DNA from: Paralichthys olivaceus
Taxonomy: Eukaryota; Chordata; Actinopteri; Pleuronectiformes; Paralichthyidae
Direction of reading: 5' to 3'
NCBI RefSeq assembly: GCF_024713975.1
Contig: NC_091108.1
Span: 6,687,001 to 6,751,000, forward strand
Length of the DNA: 64,000 nucleotides
Shown: piece by piece, positions 36,508-54,400 of the stretch
Position numbering within the stretch: position 1 is the first letter of the stretch
Layout: every line of letters starts with the position of its first letter
Notes under the pieces: model-generated
Seen by the model: the letters and a program-made list of their open reading frames with translations, nothing else
The model's database searches: none
What the model was told of the DNA's origin: nothing
Position numbers and translations under genes: made by a program

Positions 36508-38775
36508 GGTGATGACGACCTGTGATCTTTTAACTCTCTTTACCCCCGACCCCACCTAATCCGTCCCCTCTTTTTTTTTTTTTTTATTTACTTTGTATGT
36601 TCAGTGTAGGATTACATGAACCGGGCCTCAGGCCTGGCCCCCTCCCAGGGATCTCAGCTCCGTTGTGATCTGCACCTGACCGAAGACACTCAGGTCTCAA
36701 AATCTCCCGAGGGCTTGAAATCACAAGTACTGCTACGGATCAACATAACAAAACACTCCAAAGGAATATGAATACGTTTCTGTTTTCTTTTTCTTTCTTT
36801 TGATAGAAATGATCTATTTTATTTGTGTTCAGAGTTTTTTATGGTCTATTGTTTTTGTATGTTTGTTTGGGGGGAGGGAAATGATTCCTACTGTAGACTA
36901 TATATATTTATGAGTTTGTAAATAGTAAAAAAATGGAATTGTGGGTATTTTATGTGGAAACGCCTGGTTCTATTTACTGCGTATGAAAATCAAAGCTCAA
37001 GTCAATGGCTACATGTTAGCTCTACTTGCAGGCAGCTTTGTGGGGTACTGTATGATTTGATTTACTTTGTTTTCAACCTGTTTTTGTTACCGAACCTCAC
37101 ACTTTGGTACCTGTGACAACAACTTGGCAACTCCAGTTCACGCAGAACCTGTACGTGGTTGAAACGACTGTAAATGTGGTCAAAGTAACTAAGTGACAGT
37201 AGCGCTGTCACGTTGTGCAATTTGTTTCCTTAAGAAAGTCCAGCTAGCAACAAAAGGCTGTTTTATCTTTCTTTACTCAATCTTATCTACAGAGAATTGC
37301 CTATTTTTTTTGCTACTCACTGCACACCTCATACAGTACCACAGTTTTATCAGAGTGACATAAGAACCATAATAATTCTATTTATCAGATAAACTATTTT
37401 TTTTATTGATATCTATTGCCAATATAGAAAAAAACAATAAGTACAAATAATATTTAAGAACTACCGGGAAGCAAACTGTTAAGTCACTGTTAGAACAAGT
37501 AGAAATTTGGGTAACACTTCATTTTATGGATCTGTAATGTATCAAGTTTTCCAGGCCAAATAGAAAAATAATCCAGCACCGAGTAAGACACAGACTTTTT
37601 CCCCATTTCCCGTCTTTGTGCTGAAGTGAACCAGTGAGTTGCTGGTTGTAGCTTGAACTGCAACCTCGTATTTCATGGACGTAGTGTTGTTAATGTTCCC
37701 GTCTAACTCTGCCAGAGAGTGAAAAAGTTAAATTTCCAAACAAATATATTATTATTAATTCTCCATTGAGGCCTGTGCATTAGTCTGCAGACACCTTCAG
37801 CTGATCTGCTGAACTTAACGTGACGCTACCAATTAGTTGAACATGAAGATTAACAATAGAACTATCCCCAGAAAACCTGACAAGTAGTGAGAAATTACTC
37901 AGAAATTATGGACCTGTAAAATGAAGCGTTTCTCAAATTCATATGCGACCAGCGTATCACCTGCTCCATGATACCGTTCGTTTAAAACTGACAGTGGGGT
38001 GAGGCCAGGTCAGCAGCAACACCAAAGCCACCATGTAAACTGTGTTCATATGTATAATCGCATCCAGCATTTCCTTTTGAGTAAAATTGGAGTTGCCAAG
38101 TGTTCAATACTTTTATGTATTCTGATAGTTTTAGTTGAATTACTTTGTTGCCTCACAAACATGTCACTCAAAGACAAGATCCTCACATGGGGAAGTGCCT
38201 TGACATTCAACTTCGCGACATCTTTCTCATGGGCAACGGTTGTTTTCAGATTCTTGCCGCAAGGGTGGATACTGGAGCACGAGGCCAGTTTACTGGAAAT
38301 CGTCCCTCTCATTGGCCAAATTATCGCGTGTGTTTTGTCTCGATTCCTTAGTCATGACTACATCGGTGTGTAGGAGGAGGAGGAGGATGAAAACACGTGT
38401 TTATTTGCAGAGGACAATTATCAGTGGATAGGACTGGAGCGTTTTTTGCCAACCTGTGTGCTTCACGGTGGCACTTCTACTTGTCTTAGAGTTAACTTTA
38501 ACTTACTATGTGCAATTTGAGCTGATGGATACACTGCGCAGATCAACCTCAAAACACAATCTAAGCCAATGGTTTGGAGTGATGCCTATAAATGTTGTTT
38601 CTTCTTCTGTTTACTATATGAAATGTGTTATTTTGCGCTGAGTTTACTTAGGAATACATTTAAAAAAAACATAATGTGAATGTTTACAGTATATGGTTTA
38701 GTTTTTTTCTGCTACTCTCCAAGAAAAAAATGACTTGTGGGCATTTTGATTAAGATAAAATAAAGCACAATAATT
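36508..38775 (+). other. rgs20 3'UTR
   Basis: AT-rich, repeat-poor sequence after the rgs20 stop. The first good AATAAA that I see is at 38759-38764, suggesting a 2.2-kb 3'UTR. An open frame at 38050-38373 (107 codons) is probably chance. Confidence 0.55.
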
Positions 38776-39181
38776 TTATGGACTCCTGAATGATTTGATC
38801 TCCAAACCACAACAGTTATTAAACCTTAAAATAAATGGAAATATTTTATGCATTTTAAGCGAAGACTGAGGTTCCCTCCTCACACCACTTCAGCTAAATA
38901 GACCTGAAGATAGAAGACTCTTTTTTATCAGGTAAATTATGATAAAAAAGCAAATTCTGTCAAAATAGTCTGTGCCACCGAAATTGATAAATTATTTAAC
39001 AATCCCTCCACATATTTTCCTAACAGGAATATGTTTGCAATCAAACAGGCAGGCGAATCTGAATATTATTATTGTAATGTTTTTCATAAAGATGAGGGAA
39101 TTAGTTTAGTGTCCTTTAAATAAGATAAAACGTATGAATCTGACCCCTTATCAAGTAATAATCATACACAATGTGCACTGA

Positions 39182-39222
<41 letters not shown>

Positions 39223-39860
39223 TGTACACGCTCACCTTTCTATTTTTGGTTGATTTAGTAAATATTAGTTGAGGTTTGGCCGATCCACCCTCGTGTCAGC
39301 GGTCTGGCTTCAGTTCGTGTGGAAGTAAAACAGCACAGCAGCTCAGGAGCAGAGTGGTTGCACCTGGCAATTAAAAAAACAACCCCCAGTAAAGGGAAAC
39401 AATTGGGCGTCTTCCCCGGTTCAGCCAATGACATTATCCTGTCCCGAGACAGATTAATATGCATTCATCAGCATTCACTTTGATGTGATGAATATTCCAC
39501 CGATAACAAATGTTTACTGAGCAACACACAGAGAAACACATGAATTGGAGCAGCTATATTTCTTAGGACACTGCATTGGCTTCCATTTTCAAACCAAACC
39601 GTCTCACTTACCTTAATCATGACCAATTCGAAACCAAGGCTTCCAACTAACCACAATTTACATCTTACCCCTAAAACCAAGTCTAAAACATCAAACTGCA
39701 TTTTTAAAACGTGAGGACCGCCAAGATGTCCTCCCTCCTGGAGTCTTCAAATATGCCCACACATGTCCTGATTACAGTGTGAAATGTCAAAGCTTCACAT
39801 ATAACCAGAGAAGACAGAAGGCGCATGACACTGCAAATGAAAAGCACTTCTATTTAATCA
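38776..39860. other. Short intergenic region between rgs20 and tcea1 3' ends
   Basis: The two genes converge here. It includes an (AT)n/(GT)n microsatellite at 39185-39222. No gene recognised. Confidence 0.7.
39185..39222 (+). repeat. AT/GT microsatellite
   Basis: About (AT)13 followed directly by (GT)5, between the convergent rgs20 and tcea1 genes. Confidence 0.95.
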
Positions 39861-39872
39861 AATGGATTACAC

Positions 39873-39878
39873 TTTATT
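39873..39878 (-). other. Candidate tcea1 polyadenylation signal
   Basis: AATAAA on the minus strand, about 370 bp after the tcea1 stop. Another at 40096-40101 gives a shorter alternative 3'UTR. Confidence 0.5.
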
Positions 39879-40246
39879 GAGAAATTAAATAAAACAATGC
39901 AATGTTGTGAGGGAAACACAGTAAAATTGTTCAAAGTGTTAAAACTACATATAAAAAATGCAGATAAAAGAGAATGAGACAAAATTGATCGTATATATAT
40001 CTGACGGTGAGAAACAACTAATAACAATAGCAAAAGACCTTTTGGGGGAGGGGGACAGGGGCAACTGACAATGAGCTCAATCTATGATCAGGATATTTAT
40101 TCAAACGGTAACCGCAGTGGCATCTTTGTATGGCACGTAAAGTACCATGTGTCACATAACACAAAGCTCCAATCTGTTGCAGAGAGACAGAACCTGGTCC
40201 AGGAATTTTGCTACTTGTCAGAGTGCTGAGGGTGACGCCTGCAGAT

Positions 40247-44953
<4,707 letters not shown>

Positions 44954-46140
44954 GTTGGCCGATCCGATAGAAGCCCCCCAAAAAAAAAGAACCAGGGAGA
45001 CAGCGAAGTGGGAGAAAGACGGTCCGCGACAAAAGAGCACGGCGCTGGGGGAGAAGGCGGCGGAGGCGTCTGCCAGGCGGACCGGGGACCGCACTGAGCC
45101 GCCGCTGTGTAGCAGACCGCACCAATCGATGCAGGAGGAGTCCAGGCAGGGTTAATCGAGGCGGAAATCTTGATTCCCGTGGAAGATGTCTGATCAGAAA
45201 TAGTTGATCCCTCAGGACTGAGATCAGTAAAGAGGGCAAGGTTTTTTTTATAAGCACGTAAAAAAAAAACACAACTCGATGTTTTGCTCTCCAGGAACAG
45301 CTGTTCTCCTGCCACCACAACAGACCCTGAGTTAGAGCAGTACCACCTCCTGTCGTCAGATGTTGCCCGAGCGCCACCTGCATCTCTGCCTGGATCTCAA
45401 TGTGCTTCACCTGGAAACTTCTCACATCCAAACACGTGGGTCTGTGTTTGCGCGTCGTTAACATTAGTAAACAGTCTAGAATTCAAACGATTTGTTTGTT
45501 ATATCTGTAAATCTACTGACTGAGAATTAAATGGCAACCGTTTTAATAATGTATTACTGTTTAACCCACGTTGAAGCAAAAACATGTGATAAATCAGTCT
45601 CTCCACATCTGATCGTTGCTCTTCTGTTGCTGATTGCTTTCCCAGACATATCTTAAAGTTAAGGAAATTAAACTGGAAATAAAAATATATAAAAGTTTGA
45701 TGGATCAGATCACAACAAGTAGCAAGTGCATTTTTTTCTTAACCCAAAACATAGATTTATGTTTTTGTTGGAGCACTGATATTGTTCACACTCATTTTAA
45801 CTCCTGTAAATAATTTGTGATTATTATTTTTATTTATCCTGCAGCTTTTGTATTATTCATTGTAATTAACATTCAGGGGAAGAGCTTGTGTCTTGTTCAG
45901 GGAGCCTTTGGTGGCCTTTTGATGAAGGTGCAGCCATGGTGCAGCTCAAACCTGTGACCTTTGAGAAACAGGATCTAGGCCATGATGGCACACTGTTGAT
46001 CCTGTACTTCATTTATGCGCTACTGATTGACTTGCTAATTTGGATCTTGCTAATCCTAACATCAGCATGTGATAGTACCACCGTGTGATTGAAGGTTAGA
46101 CAATCAGCTTGATTTATTCAGCAAAAGGAAAAATGCATTA

Positions 46141-46260
46141 TAGAATAAAATAGAATAGAATAGAAAGCCTTTATTGACATTGTATGACTTCATAAAACAA
46201 GATTAGAAATGTGGCTCCTGTTGGTGCATTTGGGAAAAAAAGACAAACAAATACACAGGT
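46141..46260 (+). repeat. Teleost interspersed repeat with AGAAT tandem start
   Basis: 'tagaatagaatagaaagc' followed by 'ctttattgacattgtatg', 'acaagattagaaatg' and 'ctcctgttggtgca' matches the usual layout of a fish dispersed repeat whose pentamer (AGAAT)n end varies between copies. Confidence 0.65.
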
Positions 46261-46412
46261 CCTATTTAGTAATAAAAAATAAAATAAATAATGACATATA
46301 TAACACAGATGGTGTCAATTACAATACATTACATGAATACAGATAATGAAAAAGGTCAAATAACATGCAAAAATTAATATTACTTTTCATCTCTTTGACA
46401 AAACAGCCTATT

Positions 46413-46600
46413 TTAATTCAATTCAATTCAATTTTATTTATATAGCGCCAATTCATAATTTACATTATCTCAAGGCACTTTACATTTAAAGGTCAAGACC
46501 TTAAAACAATATTAACATAGAGAAACCCAACAGTTCCCACAATGAGCAAGCACAGGCGACTGTGGAGAGGAAAAACTCCCTCCCCTTTAATCTTACTGAA
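46413..46600 (-). repeat. Teleost interspersed repeat, second copy of the 4444-4668 family
   Basis: 'attcaattcaattttattta', 'atagcgccaattcat', 'ctcaaggcactttaca', 'aatgagcaagcac' and 'gaggaaaaactccc' appear in the characteristic order, reversed relative to 4444-4668. Confidence 0.8.
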
Positions 46601-47375
46601 ACATTCTGCTATGTAACATGTCCTCACACTCGACTCTGTGTGACCTGTACATTCACTTTCTTCAATCCCCCACCAGCCAGTCTCCATCTTCCAGCCTTTC
46701 ACTACATGTGTTAGTGAGAGGCATTAGCAGCTACTACTCAGCAAGGGGCAGTTGATAATTGAAGACCAAAAAAAATCTCCCTTTTCTACACTGTACAGAC
46801 TTTTGTTGTTAATCGTCCAGGATTGGATACTACACTGTAGAGAATCCAACAGTATGATCATATTTCTTACTAATTACTTGCGGTTGGAAACTCAACAAGC
46901 GTAAATACTGATGTATAGTGGGTCCTGAAATCTGATGGTGGATTTCAAATACCTGCTGTGAGGTAAAAGTGCTTTCTAAAGACCTTATTCTGCCTCATGC
47001 TGTCAGCAGCAAGTGCACAAAATCTTTAACCTAATCCCTATTAGGCCAAGACGTCTCAAATCAGATTATGCAGGCTGCTTGCAAATTAGAAACAATCCGA
47101 GCCACCTGCAGTATCTGTTTGGAGCAGTAAAGGTTTGCTGATATCGTTTGACTTGGAGAGTTTATATACCTTAAACCTTTTTTTGATGAGATTTCCCCAC
47201 AAGATACATAAGCCATGAAGCAAATTTATAACAAATACAATGTCCTATCCCTCAAGGGAAACATCACCCAAACAGTTTTTTAAATATTACATTGATAAAT
47301 GTACAACATTTAATCTTATGTGGTGCAGTTCTTTTGTTTTTCCGTTATTTCTCACCTTACTTATGTTCATATGCT

Positions 47376-47538
47376 GATTAAGTGTGAGCAAAGATTAAGC
47401 AAATTGGCCATGATGGTGCATGTCCCAAAATAGCCCTCGGCCGCAGCTGAGAGGCTTTGACCAGCGCTCGGGGGAATAACAGACGCGCACTTTCTGTTGT
47501 TTTAGCCATTATATTTACGGTGAAATGTGATAAACACG
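47376..47538 (+). promoter_or_regulatory. Possible rp1 promoter and non-coding first exon
   Basis: A GC-richer island at 47430-47520 ends in a strong donor (ACACG|GTAAGC, exon edge 47538). Two GATTAAG motifs (CTTAATC, the CRX/OTX core) lie upstream at 47376-47382 and 47393-47399. Mammalian RP1 has a non-coding exon 1 and is CRX-dependent, so this fits, but the assignment is only positional. Confidence 0.35.
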
Positions 47539-48449
47539 GTAAGCTCCTTTCATTACATCTTGGTTTATATATTTGTGTGCGTTACTGTTATTTTCAACAT
47601 TTCCTACAGGGTGTAGTTTGTCTGTCAGGTGTGTGTGGCCTTTGTCCAAGACTGTATGTGTGTACAGTTACTCAGACTTGTTGTTCACAGTACTGTAAGT
47701 GGGTAACTATTGTGAGTATAATGAAGAGGAAGTGTATTGCGACTGATTATGTTCTGTCTATGTTGAAGTGTATAGATGAATATACTGTGCATGTTGTAAA
47801 ACCTCTGTAACAGGCTAAATAAGAGCGTCTGTGCACTATGAGACGTTATCTCTTACAGACTATTCTTCCTTATATAAAGGCCTAATGACAGTATGCAATA
47901 GTATTTTATTGTACTGGAATTGTCTAATATTCTGTCAAATATATACATGCAATTCCATTGACCATGACAGTATTCATGTGACAGTCAAAATGATCACTGT
48001 AAAAAGTGTTGTTTTAGTTTTAAGTGAAATTTGAGTAAAAAGAGTTTTCAAAACATAATCACAGCAAGAAAAAAAGGAAATGCAATGCATTTGATTTAAC
48101 CTCACGTCCCAGGTTTTATTTTAAATGTCAGCGTAAATATATATATAAATATATATAAATATATTATCACCAAATATTAACTGTTGTTTTAAATTAAAAA
48201 CTTCATATATGAAAATCCAAATAAATAATTAAAAAAAAGAAATCTGACTCTCACACTGAAATGAATCATTTATAATGAATTCTAATGGTCAATGGCTTTA
48301 AGGAAGTTTTCACAACAGACTATTTCCAGAAGTTGAATCTCAAGGAGGAAAATACATGAGTGTAGGGGGTGAAACTAATTCTTCATAATAAGTTACTCTA
48401 GTAACAACTCTCTCCCTCTATACTTTCTTTCTAGAGACCACTCCTCAAA

Positions 48450-51400
48450 ATGAGCAACACGCCCCTCCAGGACCCAGCTGTCCTGGAACTGTCCTCTGGC
48501 AGCGGGCAGACATTACCCTGCCGACCCTTACAGCCCATCTCTGATCCCTCAGCGTCCAAACGATTGTGCTTCTACAAAAGTGGTGACTATAAATTTAGCG
48601 GGCATCGCATGGTCATCAACGCCCGCACCTTCAAGACGTTTGATGCTCTGCTCGATGCTTTGTCCAAGAAAGTGCCTCTGCCATTCGGAGTGAGGACCAT
48701 CACCACACCTCGCGGGATCCACCTTGTTAAGGGTCTGGATGACTTTCACGATGGGGGATCTTATGTGTGTTCTGATCAGAAACGGGTGAAGCCACTAAAC
48801 CTGGCTGAAGTAAACCGGCGGCAGGTACCGTGGAATACCACCAGACCCCTGAGCACTGGGCGGCGAAGACGTTTCCAGTTCGGTCAGTTTAGGGGGAGGA
48901 ATGAGGTCGTCAACAGGCCAACAAAGGTCACCGAAAGGATGACGCTGCGGACACCGAAAAGACTTGTGGTCATCAAGAACAAAGATCCCACAGTTAAATG
49001 CACAATTGTGTTGCAGAGAAGAACGGCACCAACATTTGATGCTTTGCTGGATTACCTCTCTCAGATCCTGCAGTTCCCAGTGTTGAAACTCTTCTCCACC
49101 GACGGCAGGAGAGTGAGTGTTTTGAAAACTGAAAGTTGGAATGATGATAGATCAAAGTTAGTTCAAATTAACTCTTTGAAATATTATAAACTGCAGATTC
49201 TTTTGTGGAATTGGTGAAATGTTAGCTTTGTGTGAGTTATTCACCCCAAACCCCACTCAAAGAGCAATGAGAGGGGAGTTGATATTCTTAGATTCTATAA
49301 AAATTAGTCTTTCACTTCTCTTCAAAACAGGAAGTGTTTTTCTGTCCGTTAGCGCCATGGTGTGTTAATTCATGGTTATGACTCAGTTGTTGTCCTTGGA
49401 TACGCTTTCTTTCAGCCTAAGGCTATATAAAGCAAAGGTTTGTCTGGGTCACACAAATAGGATAGTGTCTTTAGATCAAAAAGCTTTAGGCAGACAGACA
49501 CAACCACACATGATGGTGGTGTAGAACGGACTATGTTCAGACTTTATCATTTTGTTTTAAAAACATCAAAACATAAATTGTTGTCAAGAAGTATTTGAAG
49601 ACTGTAGAGGACTATTTGGACCTTGCTTCTTTGTGAGTTAAGTTTTTTGATTGTTTTGCCTGGTGCTGTGCAACAGAACTGAATGACTGTGAGTGATATA
49701 GAGTTGAGTTAGTTTGTGATTGTCACAAAGTTTTATCTCACACTTGTATGTTCAATGTCTCAGGAAATCCGGACTTTTAATTTTATCTGTTACCTTATGC
49801 ATTGTAAGTATTCCAAGAAGTGCTAAGAGGTGCCATCAAAATCTCTACCTCCTGGTGAGTTATCTCTATAATCCCAGATGTACTCTCACAAAAACAACAA
49901 GTTAAAGGTCATGAGTACGCAACCTTTAAATGCATCACAAAGTTTTAATCTCCATCTGTGATGTCTGGACTGTATTATAATAACACGTGGTATGAAGAAA
50001 TAGATTTAACTTGCAAGTGATATTGCAACTTTCAATTTCGACCAAGAGTCCAATAATTGTGCATGAATTAAGTAAATGGCCAATTCAAACCACTGTTTCC
50101 TCAGACGTTGACTCAAATGTCAAACTTGTTTCTCCTCTTGTTTCAGGTTGACGGTCTTGCTGCACTTATCCTGTGCTCCGGAGTTGTTGTGGCAGCGGGA
50201 AATGAGCCATTCAGATTAGGGAACTACAGTTTTCACAGAACGGGCCAGACGGCACAGGCCTTGTACATGGAAAGTTCAGAGCCTTCTATGTTGCAGCCCA
50301 GAGCTCGTAAGTTTTAATACATTTTATATATAAACTCCAAGTAATGCATGTCTATAGTCACAAAAAGGTCCACAACATATTTAGTGAGGTTGAACCTGAC
50401 AGACAGATGAGAACTCTTTCATGAACAGTACACAAAGTATGAAGTTAGAGTCAGGAAACGAGAATGGAAACAGGAGGAAGTTAGCTTAGCTCTGTCTAGA
50501 GATAAGAAAATAAGATAGCAGATATAACTAGCATCTCTAAATCTCACTCATCAACACTTTATATGTTGTATGTTTAATCTGTAGAGATAAAAACAAGCTG
50601 TGTTAGTGTGATGATTAAGTGCTAGTGTCTTTTCTGGCCCAGCACAGTGATTTCCTGTTGACTTTATTGGTTCTGGTCTTTATGCTAAGCTAACTTGATT
50701 AGTTATTGACAGATATGCAAGTGGTGTTTATCCTCTCTTCTAACTAGCTTGAGATGATATTTCCTAAAATGTCCAAATAATCCTAACAAACTACTATAGA
50801 TACTACACTATGCTTTTATTATTTCCTAAAGCAGCTTTTTCTCTTCATTTCTGTTTCCCACTTCTTTCACAAACATCTTCTTCTTCCAACCAAAGAAAAC
50901 AACAAATCCTTCTCAAGTGGAAGAGGCTCAAGAAACTTCTCCCTATCGTCGGAGCGATATGTTATCAACCAAATAAACAAGTCTCGAAATGGAAGCACGA
51001 ACAGCCACCTGCATCACCACAATGAATCATTTGATACCGAGGTCAACCAGAGAGGGAGAGTAGAGAATGAGCATCACACTTGCATCTTACCTCAAGACGA
51101 CGACATTGAAAAGTCTTTCTGTGTGAATCAAGATGGCAGCATGACTGTAGAAATGAAAGTGCGTCTGACCATTAAAGAGGAGGAGATGCTCCACTGGACC
51201 ACCACGCTCAGCCGCCACTGCCTTAGCAAGAGGACAGTTTGTGCCTCGATTTCTGAGTCAGGCAACAGTTCACCTGACTCAAACAACGCCAAAGACTCCT
51301 CTAGCATCAGCGAAGGTGACAGTAAAGAAGAAAACCATCCCAATGGAGCTGGAAAGGGTGTCTGCTTTAACGACAAGCATGTGTACAAGAACTACAATTC

Positions 51401-54400
51401 AAAAGCTTTGGGAAAAGCCAAAACGATCATCAAACGCGCTCCTACGCCAGGTCCTCGACACGTTAAGAAGACGGCGTCTGTTGAGAGTGTGAAGATGGTG
51501 ACAGAGTCTGGGATTCAAGAGAGCAGCCTGGGACATTATTCCTACATGGCGAGGACGGCTGATGGTGAGACAACTGAGGGATACTGCGTTGTTAGACACA
51601 GCAGCAGCAGCAGCAGCCGACCAATCCCAAAACCTCGGAAAACGGCCTCTGCTGGAAAAGGCAAGAAAGGCTCCCACTCCTCCATCAGGTCGTCAGGAGT
51701 TGCTGAGGTCCTTCAGATACAGAATAACGGGATGGAGGTTACAGAAACTGTCATGCATATCTACGAGAGTCAAGGCTGCTATGACAACTATAATGCAAAT
51801 GAGGAATACAGCACAGATGGCGCACCTTTGCATGTTTCCTCTTCAGGGCCAAATAGCAAGCCGTCCACTGAGTCAGGGCCACGCTCTTCCAGCAATGATT
51901 GTGATATAGATTTTAGCAGGCAGCCCCCCACTGCTGACTCACTACGACTGAAAGAGGAGATGTTATCGTTGTCATCAGAACCAATATCTCCAACACATGA
52001 GATTTCGAACAATCTGTCTACAGTGACTGAGGACGATGCTCAAACAGCAAGAAATTACCGGATTGAGGATACAGTAAAAAGTGACAAAACTCAAAAAAGC
52101 AAAAAGAATAAAAAAATTAATAAACCTGCTCTGAATCAAAAGAGTTCAACTTCAAAAAGTAGCAAAAATTCGACTGACAAAGTAAGCAGCAATACCAGTG
52201 TGGGGAAAAAGAGTTTGGGCTCATCAGAAAGTGCTAAAAGTGGCCAAAAAAGTAAAGAATTGGAAAATAAAGCAGAAAAGCTTCAGTCTAAGAAAACTAT
52301 TAAACATGAAAAGATACCCAGGAAAAGCTCATCCTTATTAGACAAAACCGAAAATGTAAAAATAACCCCCCCTAAGAGACAAGGCATGAATGAAGTAGTT
52401 GCTAGAGATAATGGCCACAATGTAAATACTCCAAGTGGAAGGCCTCAAATGAAAAAGAACATCTCAGATATATTACAACCGAAAAAAGCACTTCTGCAAA
52501 GCAAAAAGACAATGAGTAAACCCAAATCCATGACAGAGAACAGAATGTCATCAGCTAAAAAAGCTTTGGAGACAAGTGAAAGTGTTTCAATGCCTTCCCT
52601 GAATCCTACGCCCTCTGAAATCCACCAATATGTCGAGAACTGGTTGGAGACAGTCAGCCAGGACCAGGTGCCGTACACCGAGGCAATTCCAGACAAATCC
52701 GAACCTCCGTCAACGGTGGTGTTTCAGATAGGCGGTGAGTCAGAATCAGATGAAAAGAATGGATATCGCAATAATTTGGCTGACTATTACCCACTGCCTG
52801 GTGATAATGTCAAGAAATCTGCTTCTTGTCTATTGGTTCCTCTTTACCAAGGACAGCCAGAAACATCTTTGGTGCACAGTGTTTCTATGCCAAGTGTCAG
52901 AGTTAAACCTGCAAACCAGGAGAACCAACTGAGGGCACATAAATCTGCAGAAATGATTGGCCCAACTGGCAGTGAGTCAACTACGTCCAACATTTTAAGT
53001 CCTAAAGAAAAGATATCACCTGTCCTGCGGCAACTTTGTTCATCCATTCAGAACATCAGAAGGGCGTCAGACAACAACACAACATATAACCTTGAGAAGT
53101 CCAACAGCCTCCCTGATTTCTCAACACAAGTAGCGTCAGTGTTCGGCTCATCATGCAAAGCATTTGTGTCCTTCTTGTCAGTCATGACTCTGAGAGACGA
53201 CCTAACGGTCTCTGCTCCAGGCGATGGCGACCAACCGAGAAGCACCTCAGAGGCCATGCTAATGATGCAGTCCCTAATGAAAATATCTGCCATTGAGGAC
53301 AAAGAAGAGCTGAGGGCAAGTCTGACAAACCTGCAGAGCAGCTCATCTTCTCAGTTCAGAGAACGATGGAAGGATTTCCAGATTTTGAGGGAAAGGCTTG
53401 AAAGTGAGCCACTTTCTCCCAAAGTTTCAGAAACCGAGTTTGCCCTGGACCTTGCCTCGGAAGGTGGTGATATATTTGAGGATCAACATCTGACTATAGA
53501 TGAGCTGATGGAGGAGCTGAATATGCCTCAAGACCTCAGATCAGAAATTTCCTCAACAATCCAACAGGCTAGAAGTTTTTACCCCCCGGAAGAGAGCACT
53601 TTGGTAGAAACTGAAAGAAACCAGTCGGAATCAGAGGAAGACTTGGAGAAGTTTGTTGATGAATCCAATGATGAAGCAAAGTTAACAGATCCTGATGACA
53701 CCTGCGCAGATGAAAACGTAGCAGGAAGGACACAGGATAATGATGATGGAGATAGAAAGTCAGATCAAGAACCTGATGAAGATCAGGAAATGGGCAAGGA
53801 TGTGAAAGATTCAGAAATTTCACAGACAGAACAAGATGAGGCACTGAAAGTCAAACAAAATGAGACAGAAGAAGATGAAGAAGATGAAGACCAGGTAGAC
53901 GAGGACAGGGAGGACAAGAAGGCAGGAGAGGATGGAGAAACTAATGAGACAAATGATGATGATGGTAAAGAGGAGGCAGTGATAGAAGATGTTGAAGGGC
54001 AGGAAGCAGAGAAAGGAAGTGTCAAGGAATCAGTTGAGAAAGAAAAGAAGGTAACAGAGGAAGAGATGACAGCAGACGAGGAAGAGGAAGGGGAGAAATT
54101 AGAAGGAGAGAAGGGAGTGGTTGAGGAGACAGCGGAAGTTCTGTTGGATGAAGAAAATCTAGAGGAAAGACAGTACAACAGCATGGAAGAGACCGATGGG
54201 AGAAAAGATGTTGATGAGACAGAGGAGGAAGAGAGAGAAGGGACGGATGGGGTTGAAGAAGAAGCAGATGAGGAAGAAAGTTGGGATGAGGGAAAGCAAG
54301 TGGAGACTGGAGATGAAGAAGATGACATTAAGGAGACAGATGGAGATTTTGTTGAAGAGCAGGAGGAAGAAGAGAAGGAAAAGATTGATGGACAAGCAGT

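Larger units (their letters stand above)
45150..47430. other. Intergenic region between tcea1 and rp1
   Basis: The 5' ends of tcea1 and rp1 face each other here. The region holds two adjacent dispersed repeats (46141-46260 and 46413-46600) and no genes. Human LYPLA1, MRPL15 and SOX17, which sit between these genes, are not present. Confidence 0.75.

Noticed and set aside
38050..38373. 107-codon frame with hydrophobic stretches in the rgs20 3'UTR
   Set aside because: No upstream promoter, no family recognised, and AT-rich sequence readily encodes hydrophobic residues by chance.
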